Origin: Sphingomonas montana
GTDB lineage: Bacteria > Pseudomonadota > Alphaproteobacteria > Sphingomonadales > Sphingomonadaceae
Direction of reading: 5' to 3'
Assembly (NCBI RefSeq): GCF_001956315.1
Contig: NZ_MOLY01000045.1
Coordinates: forward strand, 62,001 to 126,000
Length of the DNA: 64,000 bases
Both the position numbers and the translations under genes were made by a program. Under the pieces are notes generated by a model. The model was not told where the DNA came from and made no database searches. It worked only from the letters and a program-made list of their open reading frames with translations. Position 1 is the first letter of the stretch. Each line of letters starts with the position of its first letter. Shown here in pieces: positions 51,038-59,278 of this stretch.

Positions 51038-51593
51038 TCCAGCTGAAATAGGTCGGCAGATCAGCCAGCATAGGCTGCCCGCGATCCTTGGCGGAAAGGG
51101 TTTCCGGATCCGCTATGCCGGGCCATGCTATGCCGATGGACGGATCGTTCCATGCGAGACCCTTATCGCTCCCGGCATCATAATAGTCGGTGACCTTGTA
51201 GCAGATCACGGTGTTCGCCTCGGTGGCGCAGAAGCCATGGGCGAAGCCTGGCGGGACCCACAACTGCCGACCGTTTCCCGGCGTAAGCGTTTCTCCGATC
51301 CAGTCCCCGTAGGTCGGAGAACTCTGACGAATGTCTACGGCTACATCGAAGACGGCACCTGCGGTACATCGTACCAGCTTGCCCTGCGCATGCGGCTCCG
51401 CCTGAAAATGCAAGCCGCGGACTGTGCCCACCTTTGCGCTCAGCGACTCATTGTCCTGAACGAAGACATGATGTCCGCAGTGCGCCGCAAAGACGTCCGC
51501 TCGGAACGTTTCCGCAAAATAGCCCCGCTCGTCGCCGATATGGCGCGGAATCAACACCGTCACGCCCGCAATGTCAAAGGTGACTATGTCCAT
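51030..51593 (-). CDS. rfbC: dTDP-4-dehydrorhamnose 3,5-epimerase
   Basis: 187 residues from ATG 51593, chosen for family length and the GAGAGTGAG upstream; ATG 51617 adds 8 residues. [29 protein letters not shown] and [14 protein letters not shown] (catalytic His and Tyr regions) are present. First gene of the rml group. Confidence 0.96.
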   Translation of the reverse strand: MDIVTFDIAGVTVLIPRHIGDERGYFAETFRADVFAAHCGHHVFVQDNESLSAKVGTVRGLHFQAEPHAQGKLVRCTAGAVFDVAVDIRQSSPTYGDWIGETLTPGNGRQLWVPPGFAHGFCATEANTVICYKVTDYYDAGSDKGLAWNDPSIGIAWPGIADPETLSAKDRGQPMLADLPTYFSWSE

Positions 51594-52087
51594 GTTCTCA
51601 CTCTCAAAATAAGGCAAGCGACCGCCCTGCCGTGGGCCTGTGCCACTTGGGTCACCCTGTTCATCTCAGGCGGTCGCGTCTCGACTCGACCCGATGGAAA
51701 CGACAGCTTGCCCAACAGCGCGCCCACCACGTTCGTCCGTCATTACGGTCCCGTAGAGTGAATAGAACTCCACCCGGGTCGATCCGACCGTGTAGGTTTT
51801 CCGCTGCATTGCTGACTGAACTCGACATCCGGATAAGGTGACACGCCGCTTAGCATCGTGTGCTGCAAATGAACAATAGCGTCGGACGGCCCGGCCCAAG
51901 GGCCGGTTTCAAGTGGACGCCCCGATGGCCCCGTCCCCATGTGCGTCGACGCTCCGGGGAGAGGGCTGGATCGGCACCCATCCGTTGCGGCACGCTTGCA
52001 CCGCGTGCCGGGTTGGCCTAGCGCAGCCGCGATGGCCGATTATCCCAACAAAGCGACCCGGTGTTTCTTTCGAACTGCGAGAGTGCG
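51594..52087. other. Divergent intergenic region between rfbC and the kpsE-like gene
   Basis: About 490 nt without a credible gene. It must carry promoters for both directions. Two small hairpins are visible: CCGGCCC/GGGCCGG-type at 51891-51906 and a perfect 7-bp GGCACGC/GCGTGCC stem at 51989-52009. No JUMPstart-like element was recognised. Confidence 0.45.
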
Positions 52088-53248
52088 ATGAGCGTCGAGC
52101 TATCCGTCCCGATCGACGCGCCAACGGAGCATCGTCGTTCCCCGTTCGCCGCATGGGTGAAAAAACGGCGCTGGTTCGTCATTTTCGTTATCGTTCCGAC
52201 GATCCTCGCGGCGCTCTATTATGGCCTGTTCGCATCGGATATTTATGTGTCCGAGGCACGCTTCGTCATCAAGAGCCCCGATCAGAAACGACCGCAGCTC
52301 TCGTCACTGGCGAACCTGATCCAGACGACCGGATTGTCCAGTGGACAGGAGCAGGCAAACGAGATCCTGGAATTCGTTCGATCGCGCGACGCGCTCAGGG
52401 CCCTGGAGCAAACCGCTGGCATCCGCGCGCGGTTTACGGGCCGGGGGGATCTGCTGTCGCGCTTTCCAGGTCCTTTCCAGGACAATTCGTTCGAGAATCT
52501 GTACAAATATTATTCGAAAATGGTCGATGCGCGCCTCGACACCGAGAGCGGAACCGCAATCCTGACGGCGAAGGCTTTCACCCCTCAGGACGCCTACGCG
52601 ATCAATCGCAACCTGCTGAATATCAGCGAAGCGATGGTAAATCGCCTTAACATGCGCGCGCAGAACAGGGCGATTACCGAGGCCCAGCGGCAGGTAGACT
52701 TGGCTCGGGTGCGGGCGAAACAGGCTCGCGTCGCTTTGGCTGGCTATCGAAACGCCCAGCAACTCATCGATCCTGCAAAGCAGGCGGTGGGGGTAATCGA
52801 AATTTCGAATGGCCTCATTGCGACCCGCGCCACTTTACAGGCACAGCTCGACCTCATGCGGCGCGCCGCGCCCCAGAACCCTGCGATTCCGACGCTACGC
52901 AACCAGATCAACGCGCTATCGGTGCAGATTGCGTCGCAGGACGGTCGGGTTGTTGGCTCGAATGGCGGCATAGCTTCGAAGCTCGGCGGCTACGAAGGCC
53001 TGTTTGTCGAGCAGGAGTTCGCGACCGAGAGCCTTAACGTAGCGAGCGCAGCGCTAGTACAGGCCCGTAACGATGCGCAGCGGCAGCAATTCTACCTGGA
53101 GCGTATCGTCGATGCGAACCAACCGGACATGCCGCTGCTTCCGCGTCGAATGCTCAGCATCATCGTGGTCGCGGCAGTCCTGACCTGTCTGTATTTCATC
53201 GGCTGGATGCTCATCGTTGGCATTCTAGAGCACGCCCCGGAAGATTGA
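52088..53248 (+). CDS. KpsE-like capsule export inner-membrane protein
   Basis: 386 residues from ATG 52088. One membrane helix near 30-54, a long periplasmic helical region (QRQVDLARVRAKQARVALAG coiled coil), and a second helix near 352-376 before a short tail; PLLPRRMLSI precedes it. This is the polysaccharide co-polymerase type 3 layout of KpsE/CtrB. It links the ABC transporter to the outer-membrane channel, which is not in this window. Confidence 0.88.
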   Translation: MSVELSVPIDAPTEHRRSPFAAWVKKRRWFVIFVIVPTILAALYYGLFASDIYVSEARFVIKSPDQKRPQLSSLANLIQTTGLSSGQEQANEILEFVRSRDALRALEQTAGIRARFTGRGDLLSRFPGPFQDNSFENLYKYYSKMVDARLDTESGTAILTAKAFTPQDAYAINRNLLNISEAMVNRLNMRAQNRAITEAQRQVDLARVRAKQARVALAGYRNAQQLIDPAKQAVGVIEISNGLIATRATLQAQLDLMRRAAPQNPAIPTLRNQINALSVQIASQDGRVVGSNGGIASKLGGYEGLFVEQEFATESLNVASAALVQARNDAQRQQFYLERIVDANQPDMPLLPRRMLSIIVVAAVLTCLYFIGWMLIVGILEHAPED

Positions 53249-53250
53249 GG

Positions 53251-54048
53251 ATGGCCGAGGACACCTTGAGGCGATTTAGGGAAGGTTGGCGTATTCAAGG
53301 GCGCGTTATCCATGCGCTAATGATACGCGAACTTCACACCCGGTTCGGTCGGGAGAACATCGGCTTCCTGTGGATCATGGTGGAGCCGTTGCTGTTCGCC
53401 GGACTGGTCGCGACGATCTGGCGCTTCATGAAGGGACCTGAGGAGCATGGCATAGGCATCATCGCCTTCGTCATCACAGGCTATATTCCGATTACGTTGT
53501 TCCGGCATGGTGTCTCACGCAGCGTCAGTGTCTTCATTGCCAACAGCAGCTTGATGTATCACCGTCAGGTGAAAGTTCTCGACTTCATCTTCGTGCGGTT
53601 TCTTATCGAATTGATCGGCAGCATGATGGCGTACGTATTCATCGCAAGCATCCTTGTCTTGTTCGATGAATTTCCGATCCCTACCAATCCCGGACTGCTG
53701 GTTGGCGGGTTTATGCTCTATGCCTTCTTCGTCCTGTCGCTTTGCTTCATCGTAGCGCCGCTATCCGAGATGTCGGAAGTTCTTGAAAAATTCATTCCCG
53801 TGACAACATATGTGATGATCCCGTTTTCGGGACTGTTCACGATGGCCTCTTGGTTGACGCCGACGATGCGGGAGTATCTGCTCTGGTCGCCGTTCGTGAA
53901 CGCTATGGAGATGATGCGAAAGGGCATTTGGGGTGATCAGATCACGGCTTACTATAACATCTGGAACCCGTTGGGCTGCTCGATCGTCGCCACTGTGATA
54001 GGTCTTGCACTATGCCGCCATGTGCGGCGGACCCTGGCCGTCGAATGA
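53251..54048 (+). CDS. Capsule ABC transporter permease (KpsM-like)
   Basis: 265 residues from ATG 53251, just after the kpsE-like stop. An ABC-2 type permease with six hydrophobic segments; RELHTRFGRENIGFLWIMVEP is the conserved N-terminal block. With the next gene it forms the exporter. Confidence 0.9.
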   Translation: MAEDTLRRFREGWRIQGRVIHALMIRELHTRFGRENIGFLWIMVEPLLFAGLVATIWRFMKGPEEHGIGIIAFVITGYIPITLFRHGVSRSVSVFIANSSLMYHRQVKVLDFIFVRFLIELIGSMMAYVFIASILVLFDEFPIPTNPGLLVGGFMLYAFFVLSLCFIVAPLSEMSEVLEKFIPVTTYVMIPFSGLFTMASWLTPTMREYLLWSPFVNAMEMMRKGIWGDQITAYYNIWNPLGCSIVATVIGLALCRHVRRTLAVE

Positions 54049-54692
54049 TCATCTGCAACAATATCTGCAAGTCATACAGGCATGGCGCTTCGTACAAGCA
54101 GGTGCTTCGAAACGTCGACCTTGTCGTCAACCCGGGGGACCGGGTAGCGCTGCTTGGCCGCAATGGCGCCGGCAAGAGTACCTTGATCAAACTGATCGGC
54201 GGTGTCGAAATGCCGACTTCGGGAAACATCAAGCGTACGATGTCATTGTCATGGCCACTGGGTTTTGCCGGTGGCTTTCAGGGTAGCCTGACCGGATACG
54301 ATAATGCCCGTTTCATTGCGCGCATCTACGATCGCGAATATAAGGAAATGAAGGCTTTCGTAGAAGACTTTACCGAGATGGGGCGGCAGCTCAGGATGCC
54401 GGTGAAGACTTATTCGTCCGGTATGCGCGCACGCTTGGCGTTTGCACTTTCGTTGGCGATCGAATTCGATTGCTACCTGATCGATGAAATCATTCTTGTT
54501 GGCGATCAGAACTTTCAACGTAAATGCCAGTATGAGTTGTTTGAAAAGCGCAAGGATAGATCCATGATCCTTGCATCACATAGCACGGACGTTGTGCGAC
54601 AATTCTGTAATCGCGCTTATGTGATCCACAACGGTCAGGCGGAAGCTTATGACGACGTCAGTCTGGCGGTGGATGTCTATACGGAGCTCTGA
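54045..54692 (+). CDS. Capsule ABC transporter ATPase (KpsT-like)
   Basis: 215 residues from ATG 54045, overlapping the permease stop (ATGA). Walker A GRNGAGKST, signature YSSGMRARL, Walker B CYLIDEI, switch ASHST. Lacks the C-terminal carbohydrate-binding domain of Wzt, which fits the capsule rather than O-antigen class. Confidence 0.92.
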   Translation: MIICNNICKSYRHGASYKQVLRNVDLVVNPGDRVALLGRNGAGKSTLIKLIGGVEMPTSGNIKRTMSLSWPLGFAGGFQGSLTGYDNARFIARIYDREYKEMKAFVEDFTEMGRQLRMPVKTYSSGMRARLAFALSLAIEFDCYLIDEIILVGDQNFQRKCQYELFEKRKDRSMILASHSTDVVRQFCNRAYVIHNGQAEAYDDVSLAVDVYTEL

Positions 54693-54706
54693 ACGCTAGG
54701 TGAAAT

Positions 54707-54730
54707 CCGCCGCCCGTTTTGGGGCGGCGG
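54707..54730. terminator. Bidirectional hairpin between kpsT-like gene and methyltransferase
   Basis: A perfect 9-bp stem CCGCCGCCC/GGGCGGCGG with a GTTTTG loop sits between two convergent genes. No strong U-tract is present on either side. Confidence 0.6.
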
Positions 54731-54745
54731 GCAACAAGTTCGGAC

Positions 54746-56611
54746 TTACGCCGGGCCTTCCGTATGGCGCCCTTCGGCCATTCCATGCATGACGTAGTGA
54801 CGCAGCGGATTAATGCCTGCCTCCGCGACGTCCGGATATTTTGCCAGATAGGCCTCGCCGTCGAACAGACCGTCTTTTTTGAGCATCGCAGTGATGCGGT
54901 TCGCCCGCATTGCGGGTGGCAACAGCGCGGCCCAGGCGCTTCCGCGCGAATTTAGCCGCGCATACAGTCGCCGAAACCAGTTCAGGTCGCGGTCCTTGCG
55001 TATGACGGCATCCTCCAGGGCGCGGATCTTGCGAGCCTGCTGCTTGTTTTCCGCCTTCAGCCCCTCCAGCTGCTCGACGGCCCGCGCGGCCGTACCGTGA
55101 TACTCCAGCGCGTCGACCCGCAATGCCGCCAGGCTTTCGGTCAGATGGGCGATACTGGTTTGCGCGTTCTGATCGACCGGACGACCTTCCTCAATCCGCT
55201 GCAGAAGCATTTGTATATCTTTGTGCAACGCCGATTTCTGCTCGGTCAGCATCGTGACGGCACTACGCAACGCATCCGTTTCTGCGCTGGACGTCAGGGT
55301 CGATTGCGCGACCTTTCGAAGCAGAGCAGCAACCCCGGAAAGCGGATGCCGTTCGAGTCCGCCGTCCGCATCCCACTCACGAGTCAAGTCTTCCACTTGC
55401 CTGTGAAGCAGGGCTGGCACGGTCTCGATCTGATCGAGCCGCGCCAGTCCAGCCAGTATGCGATCGTTCTCGGCGTTCCGGCTAGGCGCCACGGCCGGCT
55501 TGGACCTCAGCGCCGCGTCCATCTTGCCGATCGTTCGCGTCGCCCGTTCCAGTTTCGACTGAACCGCGGCGAGACGGTCTTCCAGCGCGCGACGCTCGCC
55601 CGCCAGGCTGAAGACCCATCGATCAGCGTCTGCGAGCTTGGCCGTTACCCGTTCCTGCTCCGCATGCAGCCCATTGACCCGGTCCTGCAACTGATCGCGC
55701 TCTGCGGTCATGCGATCGGCAAGAGCCCACGCCTGCTCGATTTCCTCCTGCCGTTGCCGAAGGTTGCTTTCCAGCGTCGACAACTGACTTGCCAGTTCTC
55801 CGTCGGTCGGCGTGGTCCGATCGCCGTCCATCTCCGCCTCGGCAAACGTCGCTGAACGCCGCTCAATCTCATCATTGAGCGACTGCCGCTTCCCTTCTTC
55901 GAGTTTAAGTGCGGTCCGCAGTTGCTCCAGTTCGCCTTCTTGACCGGACAGCGTCTCGCATCGACGACCGAGTTCGTCGATCAGCGTCATATCTTCGGAA
56001 GCATCACTTTCGTTATAGACGGCGCGCGACTGCCAAGTCCGCGCATTACGTGACGGATAGCGCTGATAAACGAACGCCGTGTTCAGTGCTTCGGCACTTG
56101 GCCCTTTTCTGAAAACCGCTACGAAATCGTTCCAGACATCGTTGTGCCGGTTTCCGATGAAGCTTTCGACCAGATCGACTTCAAGCCCTTCCGCGCGGGC
56201 ATGGTCCGCAAGTGCGAGGCCTGCATCCGGATAGAAGCGCCAATAATCCATCGGGTACCGGTGCACCGTGCCGTTCGAGGGGGCATTGACATAAATGTGT
56301 CCGCCAGTCCGGGCGGCCCGGCACATACGCACGAACGTGTCCCAGAACCGGGAATCATGTTCGAACACGGAAGACGCCATGACGAGGTCGAAACTTTCGT
56401 CTTCAACCGGAAAGTCGTCACCAGGCGTCAGCACGAGATCGACGGAGGGCCCCTCCTCCAGGTCGATACCCACATATCGGGTACCTGCGTGAGCGGCGTC
56501 GCGGAGGCAACCGTTTACGTTCAGCGACCCGACTTCCAGAACCGCGGCGTTCGGTAGATCGCAATATGTACGCATAACCAGCTCGCCGATGCGAAACGCA
56601 GAATCGTGCAT
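54746..56611 (-). CDS. SAM methyltransferase with long coiled coil and C-terminal repeat module
   Basis: 621 residues from ATG 56611, which has GGAGAG 6 nt upstream; the open frame extends further but without protein-like sequence. Residues 1-165 are a class I methyltransferase: VLEVGSLNVNG (24-34), YVGIDLEEGPSVD, FDLVMASSVFEHD, GGHIYVNAPSN. Residues about 205-365 and 400-545 are coiled coil. The end (582-616) has FDGEAYLAKYPDV...NPLRHYVMHGMAEGR, a module also found in the 922-residue glycosyltransferase. The layout resembles chain-terminating methyltransferases of ABC-exported glycans (inference). No kinase domain was seen. Confidence 0.8.
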   Translation of the reverse strand: MHDSAFRIGELVMRTYCDLPNAAVLEVGSLNVNGCLRDAAHAGTRYVGIDLEEGPSVDLVLTPGDDFPVEDESFDLVMASSVFEHDSRFWDTFVRMCRAARTGGHIYVNAPSNGTVHRYPMDYWRFYPDAGLALADHARAEGLEVDLVESFIGNRHNDVWNDFVAVFRKGPSAEALNTAFVYQRYPSRNARTWQSRAVYNESDASEDMTLIDELGRRCETLSGQEGELEQLRTALKLEEGKRQSLNDEIERRSATFAEAEMDGDRTTPTDGELASQLSTLESNLRQRQEEIEQAWALADRMTAERDQLQDRVNGLHAEQERVTAKLADADRWVFSLAGERRALEDRLAAVQSKLERATRTIGKMDAALRSKPAVAPSRNAENDRILAGLARLDQIETVPALLHRQVEDLTREWDADGGLERHPLSGVAALLRKVAQSTLTSSAETDALRSAVTMLTEQKSALHKDIQMLLQRIEEGRPVDQNAQTSIAHLTESLAALRVDALEYHGTAARAVEQLEGLKAENKQQARKIRALEDAVIRKDRDLNWFRRLYARLNSRGSAWAALLPPAMRANRITAMLKKDGLFDGEAYLAKYPDVAEAGINPLRHYVMHGMAEGRHTEGPA

Positions 56612-56762
56612 GTAGCTCTCCGTTGCCAGCCTCTGGTCGGCCCTTCCAGACACATCGGCAATTTCCCAGCCGCTTTGCGCGATCGATCGGTGCCTTGCAA
56701 GGCTCGCTGCCGCGCCGAATGGCCGGACCGCTGCCGAAGTACTAAAACTGAAAAGCGGTCCG

Positions 56763-57710
56763 TCAGGACTGACGCGGTGCTGGACCACCATGGTTGAGAT
56801 TCCACGCCACGGTCTCGGCCACCCCGGTCTCGAATGGCGTGAAAGTCTTCCAGCCCAAAAGCCGCTCCGCCCGGCTCGGGTCGAGAATGTTGGACGGAGT
56901 GTCGGTCGCCCGGTCCGCGATATGGGTACGCGCGATCGGTGCACCGAGGGCCGCCTCGACCGCTGCCAGTACGGCCAGAATCGAACGTCCCTGCCCGCTC
57001 CCGATATTCACGACGTCGTTCATCGGCTTGGTTTCGACCGCACGGACGATCGCATCGATCGTGTCGTCGATGTAGAGATAGTCGCGCTCGCTCAGGCCGT
57101 CGCCAAAAATGGTAAGCGGCTCGCCGTCCTTCACCTTTCGAAGGATGGTGCCGATCAACCCCTGTCCGCCCGCGCCGAGTTGCCCCGGGCCGAACGGATT
57201 GGCAACCCGGAGGATATTATATCCCATCCCGGCGTCATGCCCGAGCATGCGGAGATATTGTTCCGTGAAGAGCTTCGTAAGCCCATAGGAATTCAGCGGG
57301 AACGTCGGATGATCCTCGACGATCGGAACCGTCTGCGGGCGACCGTAAACCGTGCCCCCGGACGACAGGAACGTGAACGACTGCACCCCGGACTGGATGC
57401 AGGAGTTGATGAAATTGACATGAGGGATGAGATTGCTGTGAATGTCGGCGACGACTTTCCTGTTTCCCATCGCCGCATTTGACGAGTTAATGAGCTGGAC
57501 GACATGCGTGATGCCCAGGATGCGGGTATGGGTCTGGATGTCGTCATGCAGGTCGATCAGCCGCATATCGACCGTAGCACCGAACTCCGCTTGGAAATCC
57601 AGCGGGAATTGTCGCGCAAAGCAAACGACATTGTGGCCCCGCCCAACGAGTGCACGGGTCAGATGGCGGCCGATGAAGCCATTTGCGCCAAACACACCGA
57701 CTAACGTCAT
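56763..57710 (-). CDS. NAD-dependent sugar epimerase/dehydratase
   Basis: 315 residues from ATG 57710. An SDR enzyme with GANGFIGRHL (8-17), SSGGTVYG (116-123) and catalytic YGLTK (Tyr142, Lys146); LSERDYLYIDDT and NIGSGQGRSI follow. Closest in style to UDP-glucose 4-epimerases, but the substrate is not fixed by motif. It probably supplies a sugar nucleotide for the locus. Confidence 0.85.
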   Translation of the reverse strand: MTLVGVFGANGFIGRHLTRALVGRGHNVVCFARQFPLDFQAEFGATVDMRLIDLHDDIQTHTRILGITHVVQLINSSNAAMGNRKVVADIHSNLIPHVNFINSCIQSGVQSFTFLSSGGTVYGRPQTVPIVEDHPTFPLNSYGLTKLFTEQYLRMLGHDAGMGYNILRVANPFGPGQLGAGGQGLIGTILRKVKDGEPLTIFGDGLSERDYLYIDDTIDAIVRAVETKPMNDVVNIGSGQGRSILAVLAAVEAALGAPIARTHIADRATDTPSNILDPSRAERLLGWKTFTPFETGVAETVAWNLNHGGPAPRQS

Positions 57711-57783
57711 TTGCACCTCGGACCGATTATGATGTTCCGGACGATGTATCGCCCGAAGTTGCAACAGCCTGAATCGGTCATGT

Positions 57784-59085
57784 TCAAAATCCGGTGCAGG
57801 AAAAAACTATCGAATCGGATCGCCGCGCGCGGGCGACCGCGATCGTTGCGCTGGTCCGGCTGTACGACGTTTCGCGCAGTGTCGCTTCACCGCGCGTCAT
57901 GTCAGATGCAAAACATGTCCAGCCATTAGGCGCGCTGTCGGATAATCCAATCACGATCGTGTTGCCGGCGCAGTCCCCGGCCAACACGAACGTCCCGGCG
58001 GTATTGCCACCCCGCTGGTCACGTACCGGACACGTGCCTCCCATGACCGGCACGGTACCTGCTGCGATTACTGCAGGCGTACGGATCGCACCCTTCTCGA
58101 CACGCAGCGCAGGCGTCGTCGTTCGGCCGACCGTGACTGAAAACGCGTCGTCCGCCAATCTGACGGTACCGGCATCTGCGGCGCGTGCGGTGGCGAACAG
58201 GCGCCAGGTCTGGACACCTGCCGATCCAAACCAGGACATTCCGTAGCCGGCGGGAAACGCGATCGCCGCCGCCGCGCCGTCGCGCAGCTCAATCGAGTTG
58301 TCGCCGAATATGATCCCGGCACGATACCGTGCGCCGTTATTCAATATGGACAACGGATTGGTACAACTCTGCGCGCCGCTCGTCCCGATCCCGCAATCCA
58401 GCCTCATATTGTTGAGCAGATGCTGCGGGTTGAAATCATACGGGTCGGCGGAAGGTGCCGGACTACCTTCATTCTGTATTGAATTCTCGTCGTTGATCAG
58501 CAGTCGGAATGCGGTCTTGCCCCGCGGGACATATCCCTCGGAATAATGCGCCCAGTGGAGGTGCGGTCTATCGCTGTCGGCAACGACCAGGCTGATGCTT
58601 CCGATGACGTTTTCGGAACGCTGGCTCGTGTTGTCGCTGGACCGGGCTCCGAAAAATCCGCCATAGTTTCCCGATGTCGACAACGAATAGAGCTGCACGA
58701 TCCCGGGCAGGTCGGTCCCGGGCACATAGCGATTTGCCCAAGTCAGACCCTCTCGCGCCGCTGCGCCAAACAGACCGGTCTTTGCCCCTACCGTGTTCGC
58801 GATCATGATGCTGGCCGGATCGTACCGTGCCTGATCACTGGGTGCCGAAATGCGCGGATACAGGTCCGAACCGATCATGACCGTGCGCCTATCCAGGGAA
58901 ACCGACGGAATGGCCGCCGAAACGGCCTTCACGCCAGCCGTTTGAGCATGAACCCCCTGTCCGGCAACGACTTCTGTCGCGAGCAGCGCGCCGCACACGA
59001 CGGCCGATTGCCACCGCGGACGCGGGCCCGTGATCGGCTTGCCGCCGTCCGTCGATCTGATCGTCATGCCGCTCGCGCTCCTCAT
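57784..59085 (-). CDS. Secreted protein of unknown function
   Basis: 433 residues from ATG 59085 (59067 is an alternative). A signal peptide with a hydrophobic stretch ends near GVHAQ. The rest is beta-rich (many Gly, Ser, Thr), with TSGNYGGFFGARSSDNTSQRS and NNMRLDCGIG. A C-terminal ~75-residue domain has paired cysteines (CPVRD, AGDC, NGWTC, FSC) like domains seen at the ends of tail-fibre-like and surface proteins. It may act on or bind the polysaccharide; this is unproven. Confidence 0.65.
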   Translation of the reverse strand: MRSASGMTIRSTDGGKPITGPRPRWQSAVVCGALLATEVVAGQGVHAQTAGVKAVSAAIPSVSLDRRTVMIGSDLYPRISAPSDQARYDPASIMIANTVGAKTGLFGAAAREGLTWANRYVPGTDLPGIVQLYSLSTSGNYGGFFGARSSDNTSQRSENVIGSISLVVADSDRPHLHWAHYSEGYVPRGKTAFRLLINDENSIQNEGSPAPSADPYDFNPQHLLNNMRLDCGIGTSGAQSCTNPLSILNNGARYRAGIIFGDNSIELRDGAAAAIAFPAGYGMSWFGSAGVQTWRLFATARAADAGTVRLADDAFSVTVGRTTTPALRVEKGAIRTPAVIAAGTVPVMGGTCPVRDQRGGNTAGTFVLAGDCAGNTIVIGLSDSAPNGWTCFASDMTRGEATLRETSYSRTSATIAVARARRSDSIVFSCTGF

Positions 59086-59278
59086 CGGCTGCCTACCCCC
59101 GCAACTACCCTGCAACCCATCACTTCGCCAGTTACCCGCGGAGGCCGCCCGGCTGTCCAGCCCTGCCGGGATGCCACGCACGGATTGAAAATCGTGTGAT
59201 TTGCTGCCAGTTACGCGGCAAGTCGGGTTTTCGGGTGACCCGCCTCGCCTTATCGAGTCATGGGGATTTAGAACAGAT

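Noticed and set aside
51989-52009. 7-bp hairpin upstream of the kpsE-like gene considered as an operator
   Set aside because: Short GC-rich hairpins are expected by chance here; kept only as a description of the gap.
51913-52650. Plus-strand frame of 245 codons starting before the kpsE-like gene
   Set aside because: Different frame from the real gene and without membrane or coil features.
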